From Tubiluchus corallicola (lineage: Eukaryota; Priapulida; Priapulimorpha; Priapulimorphida; Tubiluchidae), in the NCBI GenBank assembly GCA_030141605.1, contig JAQGDQ010000149.1, positions 124,001-188,000 on the forward strand: a stretch of 64,000 nucleotides of DNA, read 5' to 3'. The notes beneath the pieces were generated by a model that saw only the letters and a program-made list of their open reading frames with translations, did not search any database and had not been told where the DNA came from. Position numbers and translations under genes: made by a program. Positions 1 to 11,126 of the stretch are shown here, piece after piece. Position 1 is the first letter of the stretch; the number at the start of each line of letters is the position of its first letter.

Positions 1-213
1 AAGATTATGGTGGTGTAAATAATCCTGTTTAGTAAGAGGACCTACCCAAAAAATCAGGTGTTCTGTTGGGCCAGTTCACACTTTAAGGTAATAAACACAT
101 AACAAAATTAAACATGTTCCTTGAATTTTTGTGAAAAAACAAGGACAAGGCTGGAGACGTTTACTTTAAAATGATTTTGCTTTGGTATAAAATAAAAATA
201 TCACAGCATATAC

Positions 214-3200
214 CTCCCACATAGGCTTGATACCATCCTTAAATAAGTGAATGTCACAGTGCCCACTGAGATCTGATGGCCTTGTCATGTGACTGTAATA
301 TGCCCAAAACTGTTCTACCTGTAATTAGTATAATACAGTCAAACAGCTGATTTGCTTTACTTGGATATGGTAAATTTTAATTTGCCGTTAATTCGTGCCA
401 GATCTCTGCCATGAAGGGACTTGTCTGCTTGCATAATCAGTTACGTATTTCAATTAACTCAATTTGTTCAATAAACAAGCACTCGAGTACATTTGAGCAA
501 AACAAAAAATAATCACTTACACAAAACAAATATAATCGTAATTGTAGAAACTTTTAAATATTCCTGAATACAAATCTGGCTGCCGGAAACTTAATTAAAA
601 ATAACATTTTTAAAGAAATTTATGGACATGTACCAAAAAAACCTAAAGATTTTAGATTTTAGAACCTGGCTTATATTTTCAAAAACTTGTACATAAGCTA
701 AAACTTTAAGCAATTAATCTATGAATGTCCCTCAGTGTGAAGTTTACAGATTACGTGTAGCAGAATGCGGAGGCACTGTGAAACAGTATGATTTTAACAA
801 GGCATTTAGAAGACTATTGGTAACACCAATAGTACATAGACAGTATGTGTTACACCAGGTTGTAGAAAAAACTGTTTTCAAGTAGGTCAGGTAATTGCAA
901 ATTCGTTCACTAGTTTGAGAACCTGAGAACGTAAGATGACTTTCTGTTTCACTTAGCCATACTTTCTGTTATGTCACATCTTACCGATATGAAAGTTCCA
1001 AGAGGTTTAATAGCCTGTTCAAAACTTGAAGATGATGTTTGGCGTCCTGGCGACCGCCGTGAAAACCAAAAACTATAAGCAAACTGCAGTGGATGTTCTC
1101 CAGGACCAAGTTTTGGTGGTGCCTGTGCAATTATATGGTAAAACTACATTATTTTTATAGCACTGGTAAAGAAAAAGAAACGTGCAATGCAACAATTTAT
1201 ATATATAACATGTTAACTTGCATTTCAGACACTTTGAGTGTAAAAAAACCTCACAATAAACTCGCGCATGGACCAGCTTCAGCTGGTGCTCCAAACTCCA
1301 GTAGAATTTGCCATAATTTGTTTAAAACTTCATTACATAGGGATTCTGATTTTATTTAAGTATGTTTGCTACATTTTTCTACCAGCTGTTATAGAAAACT
1401 ACTATATGTATGTTGAACACTACTTTATGTGTATACTTCAAGTGGTGAGAATGTACAAGATGCACCACCTGGCTTGTTAAATACATTACAGAAATTAACA
1501 GCTGACTTAATGATGAATGATACATCTGCTGAGTAGCTACGATGTCTACAGAAAGTAGAATCTTACCTTCCAATAAATAGCTTCATATCTCAAAATAACA
1601 AACTAATCCAATGTCTTCTTAACTGTCTCATCATCGATTTATAGACATGACTTGATAAAATCTTGAAATCAGAAATTTTAGTTGTTTTACTAAGGCACTG
1701 AAAGTTTATAAGAAAAGCTAGTTTACATAATATGCATCAGATAGTTCGAGGAAATTATTTTACCTCAGCTGTACTTTTCTGCTTTTCCTTGTCATTTTCA
1801 GATTCATCACTGTCATCATTTTTCAACCTGAAATACATTTAAGTCACAAACAAATTATAAAAGAAGAAAATATAAATTACAAGCACGTTTAAGCACTAAG
1901 AAGGCCAGTATTTCATGAGTTTTTTTTGATTCCATTGATATATTCCATCTAGTATAAAGTGCAGGTAGAGTATGAATGTGCTATATCAGCACAATTTTTA
2001 TGTATAAGTTTTAAGTCAAAGTTACACTTAATAAAGAAGTCTGTAGTTGACCTAAAACGAAAAGAAATAAATAAGGCAGATTATACAGATATAGAGCAGT
2101 CACACTGTTGCTTGTTATTCCTAGACATAGAGCTGTTGCTTGATATTCTTAGACAATCTGGATAATCTAAACTTTGTTTTAAATTTTTCTGCAAAAATTA
2201 TTGCTGTTATCATAGCTTACCACAATTGTAATTTCAAAACAAAGCAAGTAGACTTTTTACTTATAAGGACCTCACTTTTGTCTTTATGGCTGTTGCTTCT
2301 TTGTTATATAGGTTATTTGCAGATTCAGTTTTCAATTATTGACATTTCATAATTAGCTTCCATGTTAAAAGTGATAAAGTTCTTGTTTGTAATGCCTACT
2401 AATATTTGAATAGATATGGTAGTTACACCATTAAAGTTAATCGATAGGTATTAGAGCAATATCACATCACTTATCATCAATGATAACCCTCAATGAGAAG
2501 TGAGCACTTAGCCAGAATTCTTAAGAATGTGAATGCTTAGTCATACTACCTCAACAGGACAAATAGCCGGAAACAGTATAGCAAATGAACCTGGCCAGAA
2601 ACAGTTTTCCTGGTGGTCACTCACTGCCATAGTATTTATTGAATTCACAATATCTTTAAGTCTTTTAAGTAAGTGAAAATCCTGGATATTAAAAATGCTT
2701 TTGGCAAGGCAAGCATCTTCCTCTCAGAATTTCCCGAGTGATTACTGCCAGCATAAATATGTAGTAATTAACACTGGCATTGCAAAGCCTACATTTATAT
2801 GTAGGTTTTTTTGCCCATGGCTTTCTCTCTCCTTATGGCTCTGTTTATGATTTTCTCGAGTCTTTATCTGTTTTCTCTCTATTTATCTGTATTATTATCG
2901 TTTGCAAGTAGGTATGCAATTTCCCATCTTCTTTAAGTATTCCCCTCTAATAATTTTGGTATTTTACTGCTGTTTTGGCACCATGTTGTTATCATAAAAA
3001 TACTCATTAATAATTGTAAACCAAACAATAATTAATAATTATTTATAAACAGTGTTATTTTTTGAAAACTTCACAACTGATCATAACTCTGTCTTCTCAC
3101 TACCCTGTCTCGTTAGGTTATTATTCTGTTAAATGTTTTACTTTACTGTCATTGCTGTGATCATTTTTTGTACCCTGCTTTTGAAATTTTAATGAGAAAA

Positions 3201-3348
3201 ATAAAACTCGATTTGATTCGTTTCCATATTTCACTTTCAGTAATGGTAAAGAATTTTAGTTTTAATTCTATTGAATTTCAACCATTTAAAGTTGCTAAAT
3301 ATCTTAATTGGAATTCACATACGCGTCAAATTTGTTGCTATTCATCAT
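214..3348 (-). CDS. EIF4E2: eIF4E type 2 / 4EHP cap-binding protein, 5' part (gene continues off the left edge)
   Basis: Four coding exons in order on the minus strand: 3348-3323, 1827-1764, 1122-985 and 318-214, with GT-AG borders and phases 2, 0, 0, 0. They encode the first 111 residues. The start reads MMNSNKFDALKNDDSDESEN, like the acidic N-terminus of animal 4EHP. Residues 31-76 hold GPGEHPLQF and FWFSRRSPGRQTSSSSFEQ. Residues 77-111 hold VEQFWAYYSHM and HLFKDGIKPMWE, with cap-contact Trp110. This family binds the mRNA 5' cap but does not recruit eIF4G efficiently, so it represses translation. The position of the human cap-stacking Tyr78 is Phe64 here, at the same 46-residue spacing from the Trp. 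Two in-frame ATGs (3348, 3345) are possible starts. The remaining C-terminal half lies outside the window. Family identity is from recognised motifs; function is from family knowledge. Confidence 0.95.
319..984 (-). other. EIF4E2 intron 3 (no features seen)
   Basis: AT-rich intronic sequence between coding exons 3 and 4. No open frame, RNA gene or clear repeat was recognised. The 5' introns 1828-3322 and 1123-1763 are likewise featureless. Confidence 0.7.
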
Positions 3349-5110
3349 AGAACGTAAACCAACAAAACATATATAAAAAATTAAAAACAAATGTAATTAT
3401 TTTTGACGAACATATTAACTTTCTGCAGTAACTGCAAGCAAATAGGAAAGATCTTTGAATGTGCTTATTTTATGTAAGCACAACTGCGTCTGGTTTCTAT
3501 TTAAATGCAGTTTCTTTAGGATAGCTGCTGATATTTGTTATTGCACTATTTTATTGAACTTAATTACATCATTAAGTTTTTCAACTTTAGATCAGACGCC
3601 AGTCAAGTCATGTTATTAGAATTTGTTGCTTAACTTTTGTGAACTAATAATCCATTATTATTTATATGTTTTATTCCGGTAACTGACTTTCAAACTACAC
3701 GTGTGTGCACTGTGCTTCATCATTCAACCAATTATTTTCTTCATTCCATTTGAATACACAATCTATACATTAGTTACAGAAAAATATTATACGAAAACAA
3801 GATTACACACAGATATTATTATTGTGTTAGCTATATTTTATTGTAGATAGGTAAATACACTGTACACATGCCGTAATTAAATATTTTAAGTTATAATTAC
3901 ATCTGGTACCTGCATATTGTAGTTTAATGTACACTATTATTTAAACAGTACAAAAATTTTGAAGTTTGTGACATCTTCATATTTGTAAATTCTTTAAAAA
4001 GTTTAACCTTCTAGTATCTATGAAAATGCACCAAATTCAATGCTTTAATATTTTCTAAACTTCAACATTTTTCTGTATCCTTTATTCCAACTGACGTTAA
4101 ACAACATTCCATAAGAAGCATCATCTTTTAAACCACCAATTTCATAACCATAGTGGTAGACAATATGAATTTATTAAATTTTTTGTCACCATCTCATTGC
4201 AGTGATATGTACGCTTGATAAAATATTGTTAATGGTCATTCCTAGGTCAAATGCTTAGTGCATTCTTAAAACCTTATGTTTCGTAGGACACAATTGTTTT
4301 TTAGAGTAAACACTGGAAATATTACGGTTTACGAAAAAAACGTGAAAAAAATGTTAATAAAAAATCAGCTAAACTTTAACTACAATTATATCAACAGGCC
4401 CAGCAGAAGTCATTATCGGGTCTTCAATCTTCGTAATAACCTCCACTAGAGGTGTCAAAGACTGATAATGTTCAGTTCTTCTGCCTTCGGTTTACTTTAA
4501 CTTTCTTTAGCTATAATATTTCAAATGGAATTAGACTGGCGTGTGAAACATGGTAAACCATTTAAGGCATGGAATGGTCATTGGCCAGCCCAATTTAAGT
4601 CATAATTAAGTTAGCAGCCAACCAAATGAAATTAATACTGCTGGATAAAAGAATCGTCATATAACACAAAAAATTGGCAGAAATGGACAGTATTTTACAT
4701 AATTCATATAGTTCATTGTTTGCTCCCCAAGGCATAAAAACAAATAACTTCATTCGTATTAGGTGCTTCAGAGATGAAATCACATTTTCATACTGCAATT
4801 ATTAAAGAGAAAAAAATCTACAAAGGAACCCCATCCTTCTTGACCGAGAACTTAAATTCAGTAAACAATTTTAACTACACTTATTAAACAAGAGTTGAAG
4901 GTTCTCAGTATCTGAAGAAGCCTGCTAAATGAAAAGCCCAGATCATAAAAAGCAGTAAGAAGCATTTACAAAGCTAGTTGATTTCAAACACTTAATGAAA
5001 TTATTTTTAAATATATGTTGCCTTACATGAATACATATGTTTGATGACAGTATGTTACTTTGTTTTTATACATATATTTTATGCATAAACAATCTTTGCA
5101 ATCCCAGGTT
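3349..5110. other. Spacer between RRAGA 3' end and EIF4E2 start
   Basis: The two minus-strand genes are about 1.76 kb apart from stop codon to start codon. This stretch must hold the RRAGA 3' UTR and the EIF4E2 promoter and 5' UTR. It is AT-rich. I found no clear AATAAA on the minus strand within a few hundred bases of the RRAGA stop, and no recognisable gene. Confidence 0.6.
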
Positions 5111-8100
5111 TCATCTTGCTGCAATGGGTGACATGCTTCCTTCCACTCGCTCTAGCTTTTCAAAATGCTTACGAGCATTTCGGATGTTAATGAGAGTAGC
5201 AGCTGAAGCTATAAAAAATCAGCATACTAATCAGAAAAGAAATTACTAATGATTGTATAAAAACCATGTATTAAACATATGCAAAAGATAAACTAGTCCA
5301 CAAATTTTCATTTTATAACCTACATAAAAATATAATATATTTGTAAGGTAAATGATATTTTTTGATCTATAGTGCAAACACAGGACCTTTCTAGTATAAT
5401 GACAACATTTTGGCATTTAGTGATACCAGTATTAGTGATATAGTACTGTGAAAGTTAAAAGTATAAATGTTCACCAAACAGAAGAGCTCTTTTAAGGCCT
5501 GTAAGAAACAAAGAAAGCCACAACAAAATGGTGGAAATGTAAGAGTATTAACATTTAACTTGGAAATAAGATAGTGCTTTTCTGAGATTTGCCATGGTAA
5601 TAATCGTAAAACAACATGAAATACCCATAAATCTCAAAAAATTCTTTATTTTTTTTCTCCTCAGAACCTTTAGTCCTCTCGAGCCTCATCAGCTGCACAA
5701 AAAACATACAATAATAAAATTACAGATGAAACTACATATGTCAGTAAAATAAAAGGTACAAAAACATGAAGAGGTTGAGTTAAACACTAAATTAAAAGAA
5801 AAAGTAAAATTATTAATTAAGAAAACAAAATGAAATCTGACATCAATTAGATATAGCTAAGATCTTAAAAGATAACCAAAGATTTGCCTATTAACTTTAT
5901 AAACATTTAGAGTAAGAAATTACTTGCGGTGTACGGCCAGAATTAGGTGATTATAGATAACAGTTTGTGGTGTGTTAAAAGCTAGAGCTATACTACCAAG
6001 ACTCTTAATGAAAACAAGTGTCTGCGTTGCATTTAGTTGAACAAATCTTGAATCAAATTTATGTGAGAAATAATTACAAAACTCATTAATACGTAATAAA
6101 ATATGTTAAAATACAAAACCATAAAAATATAAAAAATGGCAAAAGGCAAAAAATATTATTAAAAAAAAGAAATAAAAAAATTAGGACAAGAAAAATTATA
6201 TGGATTAAAACCAATGAAATTCCGAGGTCTAATTAAATTAATTTAATTAAATTCATGATTTAATTAAAAATTTGCCAGCCCTATAATTTTTCTTTTTTTC
6301 TTTTCATAAAATTTTTTAATTTATTTTTTTAATCATATTTTTGGCTTTGCCCTTTTTTATATTTTCATGGTTTTGTAATGTAGCTTATTTTATTACATAT
6401 TAATAAGTTTTATAATTATTTCTCGCATCAATTTGATTCAACATTTGTTCAACTAATGCAAGCAATGCAGACACTTGTTTTCATTAGGAATCTTGGTAGT
6501 ATAAATTTAGCTTTTAACAGACCACAAACTGTTTAGTTACCTGCTTCTGACTGTACTCTTACGCTTACACTAAGTAGTTACTTACTCTAAATGTTTATAA
6601 AAGCCAATAGGCAAATCTTTGGTTATCTTTCAAGATCTTAGGTATATCTAATTCATATCAGGTATGTTCGTCAGTTTAATTTCATTTTGTTGTCTTAATT
6701 GGTAATTTTACTTTTTCTTTTAATTTAGTTTTTAACTCAACCTCTTCATGTTTTTTGTACCTTTTATTTTACTGACATAAGTAGTTTCATCCATATTTTT
6801 ATTATTGTATCTTTTTTGTGCAGCTGATAAGGTCAGAGAGGACGAAAGCCTCTAAAGACAAAAAAAATAAAGATTTTTTTGAGATTTATGGGCATTTCAT
6901 GTTGTTTTATGATTATTAACATTATTAAAATTCTGCATATAGTCATACAAAACCAAGTCTCAACAGGCATACTACGATAGAAAATAATTAATATTTTAAT
7001 ATTTGTTTAACAAATGTTCCTTATCCCTTTTGAGATAGACATCACTTTTTTTTAAAAATGTTAATTATTTTAGTACGAGTTAAGGATGAAGACATAGAAA
7101 ATATAAATCATACAAATGGAAAACATAGGTAAAAATTAACTTACGAATACTGGGATCCGACATAATAACCATGACATATGTATTAGATGTAAACATTTCT
7201 ATGAAAGCAGCAAACCGGGAATTTCTAACTTCCATACTTTGGAATGACTGGGCAAGTTTGCTGTAATATGGATAAAAAATATGTTATTTATAAAAGTCAA
7301 CTAACACCTTACAAATTAGTGATCTTACCTATGATATTTTGTCTTACAAGATGCAGATAACAAGTTAGTCAAGTTAAAATAATTAAATACAAAGTTAAAT
7401 GTCTTACCTGCAACTGAGTTTAAACTGTTTTATTATGTTACTAACTTTCTCAAAACGGTGCATGTCCCGATGAGGTTTACATTGACAGTGAGATATAACC
7501 TGCGATCAAATCAAACCAGTATTACTTAATGATTTTCAAAAAAAGACAAATATTTTGTTGGTTTGATAAGTAATGTAATGAACACTCACCAAAAATGTTG
7601 CCTTTTCAAAAAGAAGAACCTCGTCAGCATCAATCACATTAGCAAATTTTTGCAGATTTTCCTCGAGTTGTTGGACATTTGGTATTAAAGAATAGACAAT
7701 TGATGACCAGGCCTAAAACATTAAAATTAACAGTCAATGACTTGAACAGCTAGTCTGAACAATGACCGAGTGGTCTAAGGCACTGACAAAACTTTCAGAT
7801 TTTGGGAGTACTTGCCAAAAGTATGATGACTTTGGGTTTGATCAAGGTAAGCTTTAAAAAGTCCCTAATGTCACTTAAAAATGGAACTGAAAATTCAGAA
7901 ATACTGAATATTTGCTCAAAGCAACCCTACTACAAATCATAAAATTAATACATGCTATAAATGTTTGCAGTAATGCAGTGTTTGCAGACCTTATGCAGTA
8001 ATTTCTACGTGCACATATTACACTAACTATACTTATGCTTACGCTCGGAATGGTGTCGCAAAAATATCACTTTGCAAACAATGCTTTGACTCTCAACTCA

Positions 8101-10850
8101 CAAAAATTTAACTTGCACTTTTTCCAGTTTATAACAATGACATCAAACATTTTTAAAAGAAACTCAAATTTACTACTAATAAACTAACTACCTTTTACAC
8201 AGAAACAAACCTTGTATAATGTTTCATCCCATATGGATGTTTTAAAGCATGTACAATCCAGCGGCTTTGATAGCCTTTTTAAATCATCTTCTCTATCTGC
8301 AAATATCTGCAATACAAGTAATAAATACAAATTTAAAATGCGTATATTAGGTGGGTAAATCTAGTAAATGGTTACAATAGAAACAATCTCAAATTAATTT
8401 ACGGCGCATGAATTACTTTTCAGTTTTCAATTTAAGAAAATAAAAACAATACTGTAATTGGGCAAACTAAGTTTTCCCACACATGCTCTATGTTTTACTG
8501 CACTACACAATATTCAAACAAGCTCATTCACATTTTTAAGTTATGTCTGCTAGTAAGTAATCTAATAATAGTGCTTAAAATGCTTGCTCGCTTATTTCTT
8601 TCTTAAATTTCCCTAGCAAAACTAGCAAAGTTAATTAAATAGAACACACAGCATCTCTCTGGTCCTCTTGTACTAAGTCCATCTTGTGGATAAGACAAAA
8701 TACTTTAGCATCTGGAGAATTCTGGAGTATGGCTTCCAAACATGACTGATAATAATGCATATCTCTTTCTAGTTCTCGACTTTCTACATCAAAAACGTAG
8801 ATCAGTACTGCGACATTTCGAAATATGTTATCTCGCTGGCTAGCAAAGTAATTCTCCATAAATGCTTCTTGCCTGAAACATCACAAATACCAGATGCAAT
8901 AGTTTGTTCTGATGATAAATTCATAAAAATAAAAGAACTTGAACCCCAATCCTTAATAACTTGAAGGGCAAAAGAAATGATTCCTACCCTACTGGATAGC
9001 AAAATAAGTAATGCGTATAAAGTTGCAGTCACAAATGCAAACAATGTACATTTTAGAGTGGCAAATACTCCACCTAATTTTGGTATAAATTCCCACTATA
9101 AAGTTTTTCAGAGATCTCAAGTCCTTAAGATGTGAACCCTGAAAGAGCTGCTTCTAAAGCTTAAAGTTATAATAAGCTGTGACCAGCACTCAGCTGGGAA
9201 TGCATAAAGCACATAACTGGTAAACACACTGATGAACCGACACCTGCACAAACCTAAATAAATTAAAAGTTTTTGTTCATAATTATAAATATCTCAATGC
9301 AATGTAGATATTTTGTAACTACACAATACAAAATGATTATAAGTTTTCTGTATTCATCTATAAACTATATTTCACAGCTTCAGAGATGCTAGTAATGTTT
9401 ACCTCCATTTTCTAGTTATAAATGTAATAGCAGAAAGCAGAATATTTAAATTATTATTTACTTAAGTAACTTACTTACTACTTACCCACCACAGTCCCAA
9501 AGGTTTAGAACAAGGTTCCCAAGAAAACGAACATGGGCGTGTTCAACGTCAACTAAAACACAAAATTAAGTACACAAAAAATTAGAACTGAAACGAAAAA
9601 TACAGGTATCAAAATAAATTCATGCCCTATATGTATATAAACTCTAACATTATAATTTACTAAAAATACTTTGAGTTTAGGAAAACTTTAAAAACAATTA
9701 AAGTCCCTTTTCTTATATGTCTTTCTATCCAATCTCTCTTGTGCAATCTTTCTAAATAATGCACTTTAAAGACATGAGCAAATAATTCATATTCAGACGT
9801 CAACAAATAATATATTCAAGTTTATATCTACAATGTGAATTTATCCGTTCCACTTATGCTGTCTTGATGTAATAATGACAACATATAATGCCTATAATAG
9901 TGCTTACACTACATATAATAGAAACTAAATTAGCTAGTTTCTGAAAGTAAAACAAATATAGCAATGTCACTGCAAGCAGAGTGCAATATATACGTGTAAA
10001 GTTCTATGTTTATGCTAGACCAAAAATATGTAGTTACAAAATATATAAATAGCCTAAAAATATATATATTCTAATAAATGTGAGTCTGATGTATAATTTC
10101 GGGGTATTGGATATATATATGGGTGTATATATAACTGACAGGGCTTACAACTCTGACAACGGCATCATTTTTGGCGATCTGCATACCAGATGTAAGGTCT
10201 TGATCTAGTGTACTTAACATTGTCTTGATTTGTTTATGCACCAAGTACTTCTTCAATCTGTCTCAATAATAACTGGTCTCTCACTGATTAGAAATTAGAT
10301 GAATTACATGAGATTGTGTTTACAAACAAATTTTAAACACAAGTAAACTTGATAAGTTAAATAGTAATTTTCATTACTTGTAGCACCGAGCCTTCTAGTG
10401 TCTCTAGCAATATAATTAGCAAAGATGATTGACCGCATACTGGTTTTACCAGCACCACTCTTTCCCATCAGTAAAACCTAAATAAAAACAAATTATGGTC
10501 ATGACTAAGAAATTTTTGGATTCAGGAAGGCGTTCTCGCTCTCAATATTATGTAAAAACCGTAATAATTAAGGCAAACGTCTATAACTCTTACTATTACT
10601 AGTATTAGTATTAATATACATGTAGTAGTATAAACTACAAGTCTGGAATACTATGAGACAATAACGGATCCTTGGATTTCAAATGATAAACTATTCAACG
10701 GTATGATACAAACTCAATTGTATTGCAATAATAGTAAGCAGTGGATTTTAACAAAGTTATTATTATCAGAAAATACTTTAGAACAAACTGTTAGAAATTA
10801 CAGCAAAGCTGTCGTAAAAAGTAGCTCACTTTTTTCTTGATCTTGTACAT
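5111..10850 (-). CDS. RRAGA: Ras-related GTP-binding protein RagA/RagB, complete, nine exons, 311 aa
   Basis: Exons on the minus strand: 10850-10830, 10477-10378, 9552-9486, 8872-8650, 8306-8211, 7712-7590, 7499-7408, 7260-7145 and 5208-5111. All have GT-AG borders, phases agree throughout, and the total is 936 nt with a TGA stop. The family is about 313 aa; the two-residue difference is at the N-terminus. Visible motifs are the P-loop GKSGAGKTS (residues 12-20), WDCGGQEAF with Gln64, the guanine-binding segment HKMD, and the roadblock-type C-terminal half with [14 protein letters not shown] and [17 protein letters not shown]. As a heterodimer with RagC/D on the lysosome, this GTPase recruits mTORC1 when amino acids are available. 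The first exon encodes only MYKIKKK, equivalent to the short lead before VLLMGK in other RagA proteins. The start lies 257 bp from a divergent first exon. Invertebrates commonly have one RagA/B gene, so the A versus B label is nominal. Confidence 0.97.
5598..6920. repeat. 1.3 kb imperfect palindrome in RRAGA intron 8
   Basis: The left arm (about 5598-6202) is the reverse complement of the right arm (about 6279-6920), with an AT-rich spacer of about 75 bp. Examples: AAAACAACATGAAAT at 5609 pairs with ATTTCATGTTGTTTT near 6900; CAACCTCTTCATG near 6740 pairs with CATGAAGAGGTTG near 5766; GCAAATCTTTGGTTATC near 6610 pairs with GATAACCAAAGATTTGC near 5871. The arms have diverged by substitutions and small indels. 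It looks like a foldback element or a head-to-head duplication. No coding capacity was seen. Confidence 0.85.
7760..7846 (+). repeat. tRNA-like (Leu/Ser-type) pseudogene or SINE head in RRAGA intron 5
   Basis: ATGACCGAGTGGTCTAAGGC resembles a type II tRNA D-arm with internal A box. GGGTTTGATCAAGG, about 60 bp downstream, resembles a degenerate B box and T-arm. The anticodon stem is not convincing, so this is a decayed tRNA-derived sequence and not a working gene. Confidence 0.5.
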
Positions 10851-11107
10851 AATAATTAATTAATTTGCTTCAAATTTTACCAAACATAAAAACAAACGAC
10901 TCAACATTCACAGGTTACTGCTGTACACAGTGTGCTCTGGTTCACGTGATCATTTTCCGAAAGGTAGCACTGCGATCGATCCTTTTGCGGAAAAGGAAGT
11001 GAATAACCGGCGTTTTAGCTAAGCGGTGAGCACACGGCGAAGTGAGGTTCAGCTTTGCTAAAATTGACGTTTAGTGACTTGTGAGCAGTTAACTCGGATA
11101 AAAAGTA
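10851..11107. promoter_or_regulatory. Putative bidirectional promoter between RRAGA and the reductase upstream first exon
   Basis: Only 257 bp separate the RRAGA start codon (minus) from a divergent ATG-containing exon (plus). The spacer is visibly richer in CpG than its surroundings. It contains the palindromic E-box TCACGTGA at 10942-10949 and an ETS-like AGGAAGTG near 10994. TCACGTGA is the core of CLEAR/M-box sites for MiT/TFE and USF factors. A shared promoter is an inference from geometry and motifs. Confidence 0.6.
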
Positions 11108-11126
11108 ATGGAAGAAACCAGCAAAC
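11108..11126 (+). CDS. Alternative coding first exon (1A) of the DFR-like reductase
   Basis: ATG followed by codons for METSK-type residues (M-E-E-T-S-K) and one extra base, then a consensus donor GTAAGT. An in-frame TAA lies 9 bases upstream, so the frame opens here. The exon ends in phase 1, which is what reductase exon 2 at 21435 requires; joining gives [16 protein letters not shown], a typical start for this enzyme family. It could instead belong to another short transcript, but no other plus-strand exon was recognised before 16872. The alternative exon 1B is at 16872-16908. Transcript evidence would decide. Confidence 0.55.

Noticed and set aside
4595-4798. 67-codon minus-strand open frame between RRAGA and EIF4E2
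   Set aside because: No homology recognised; it lies where the RRAGA 3' UTR or spacer is expected.
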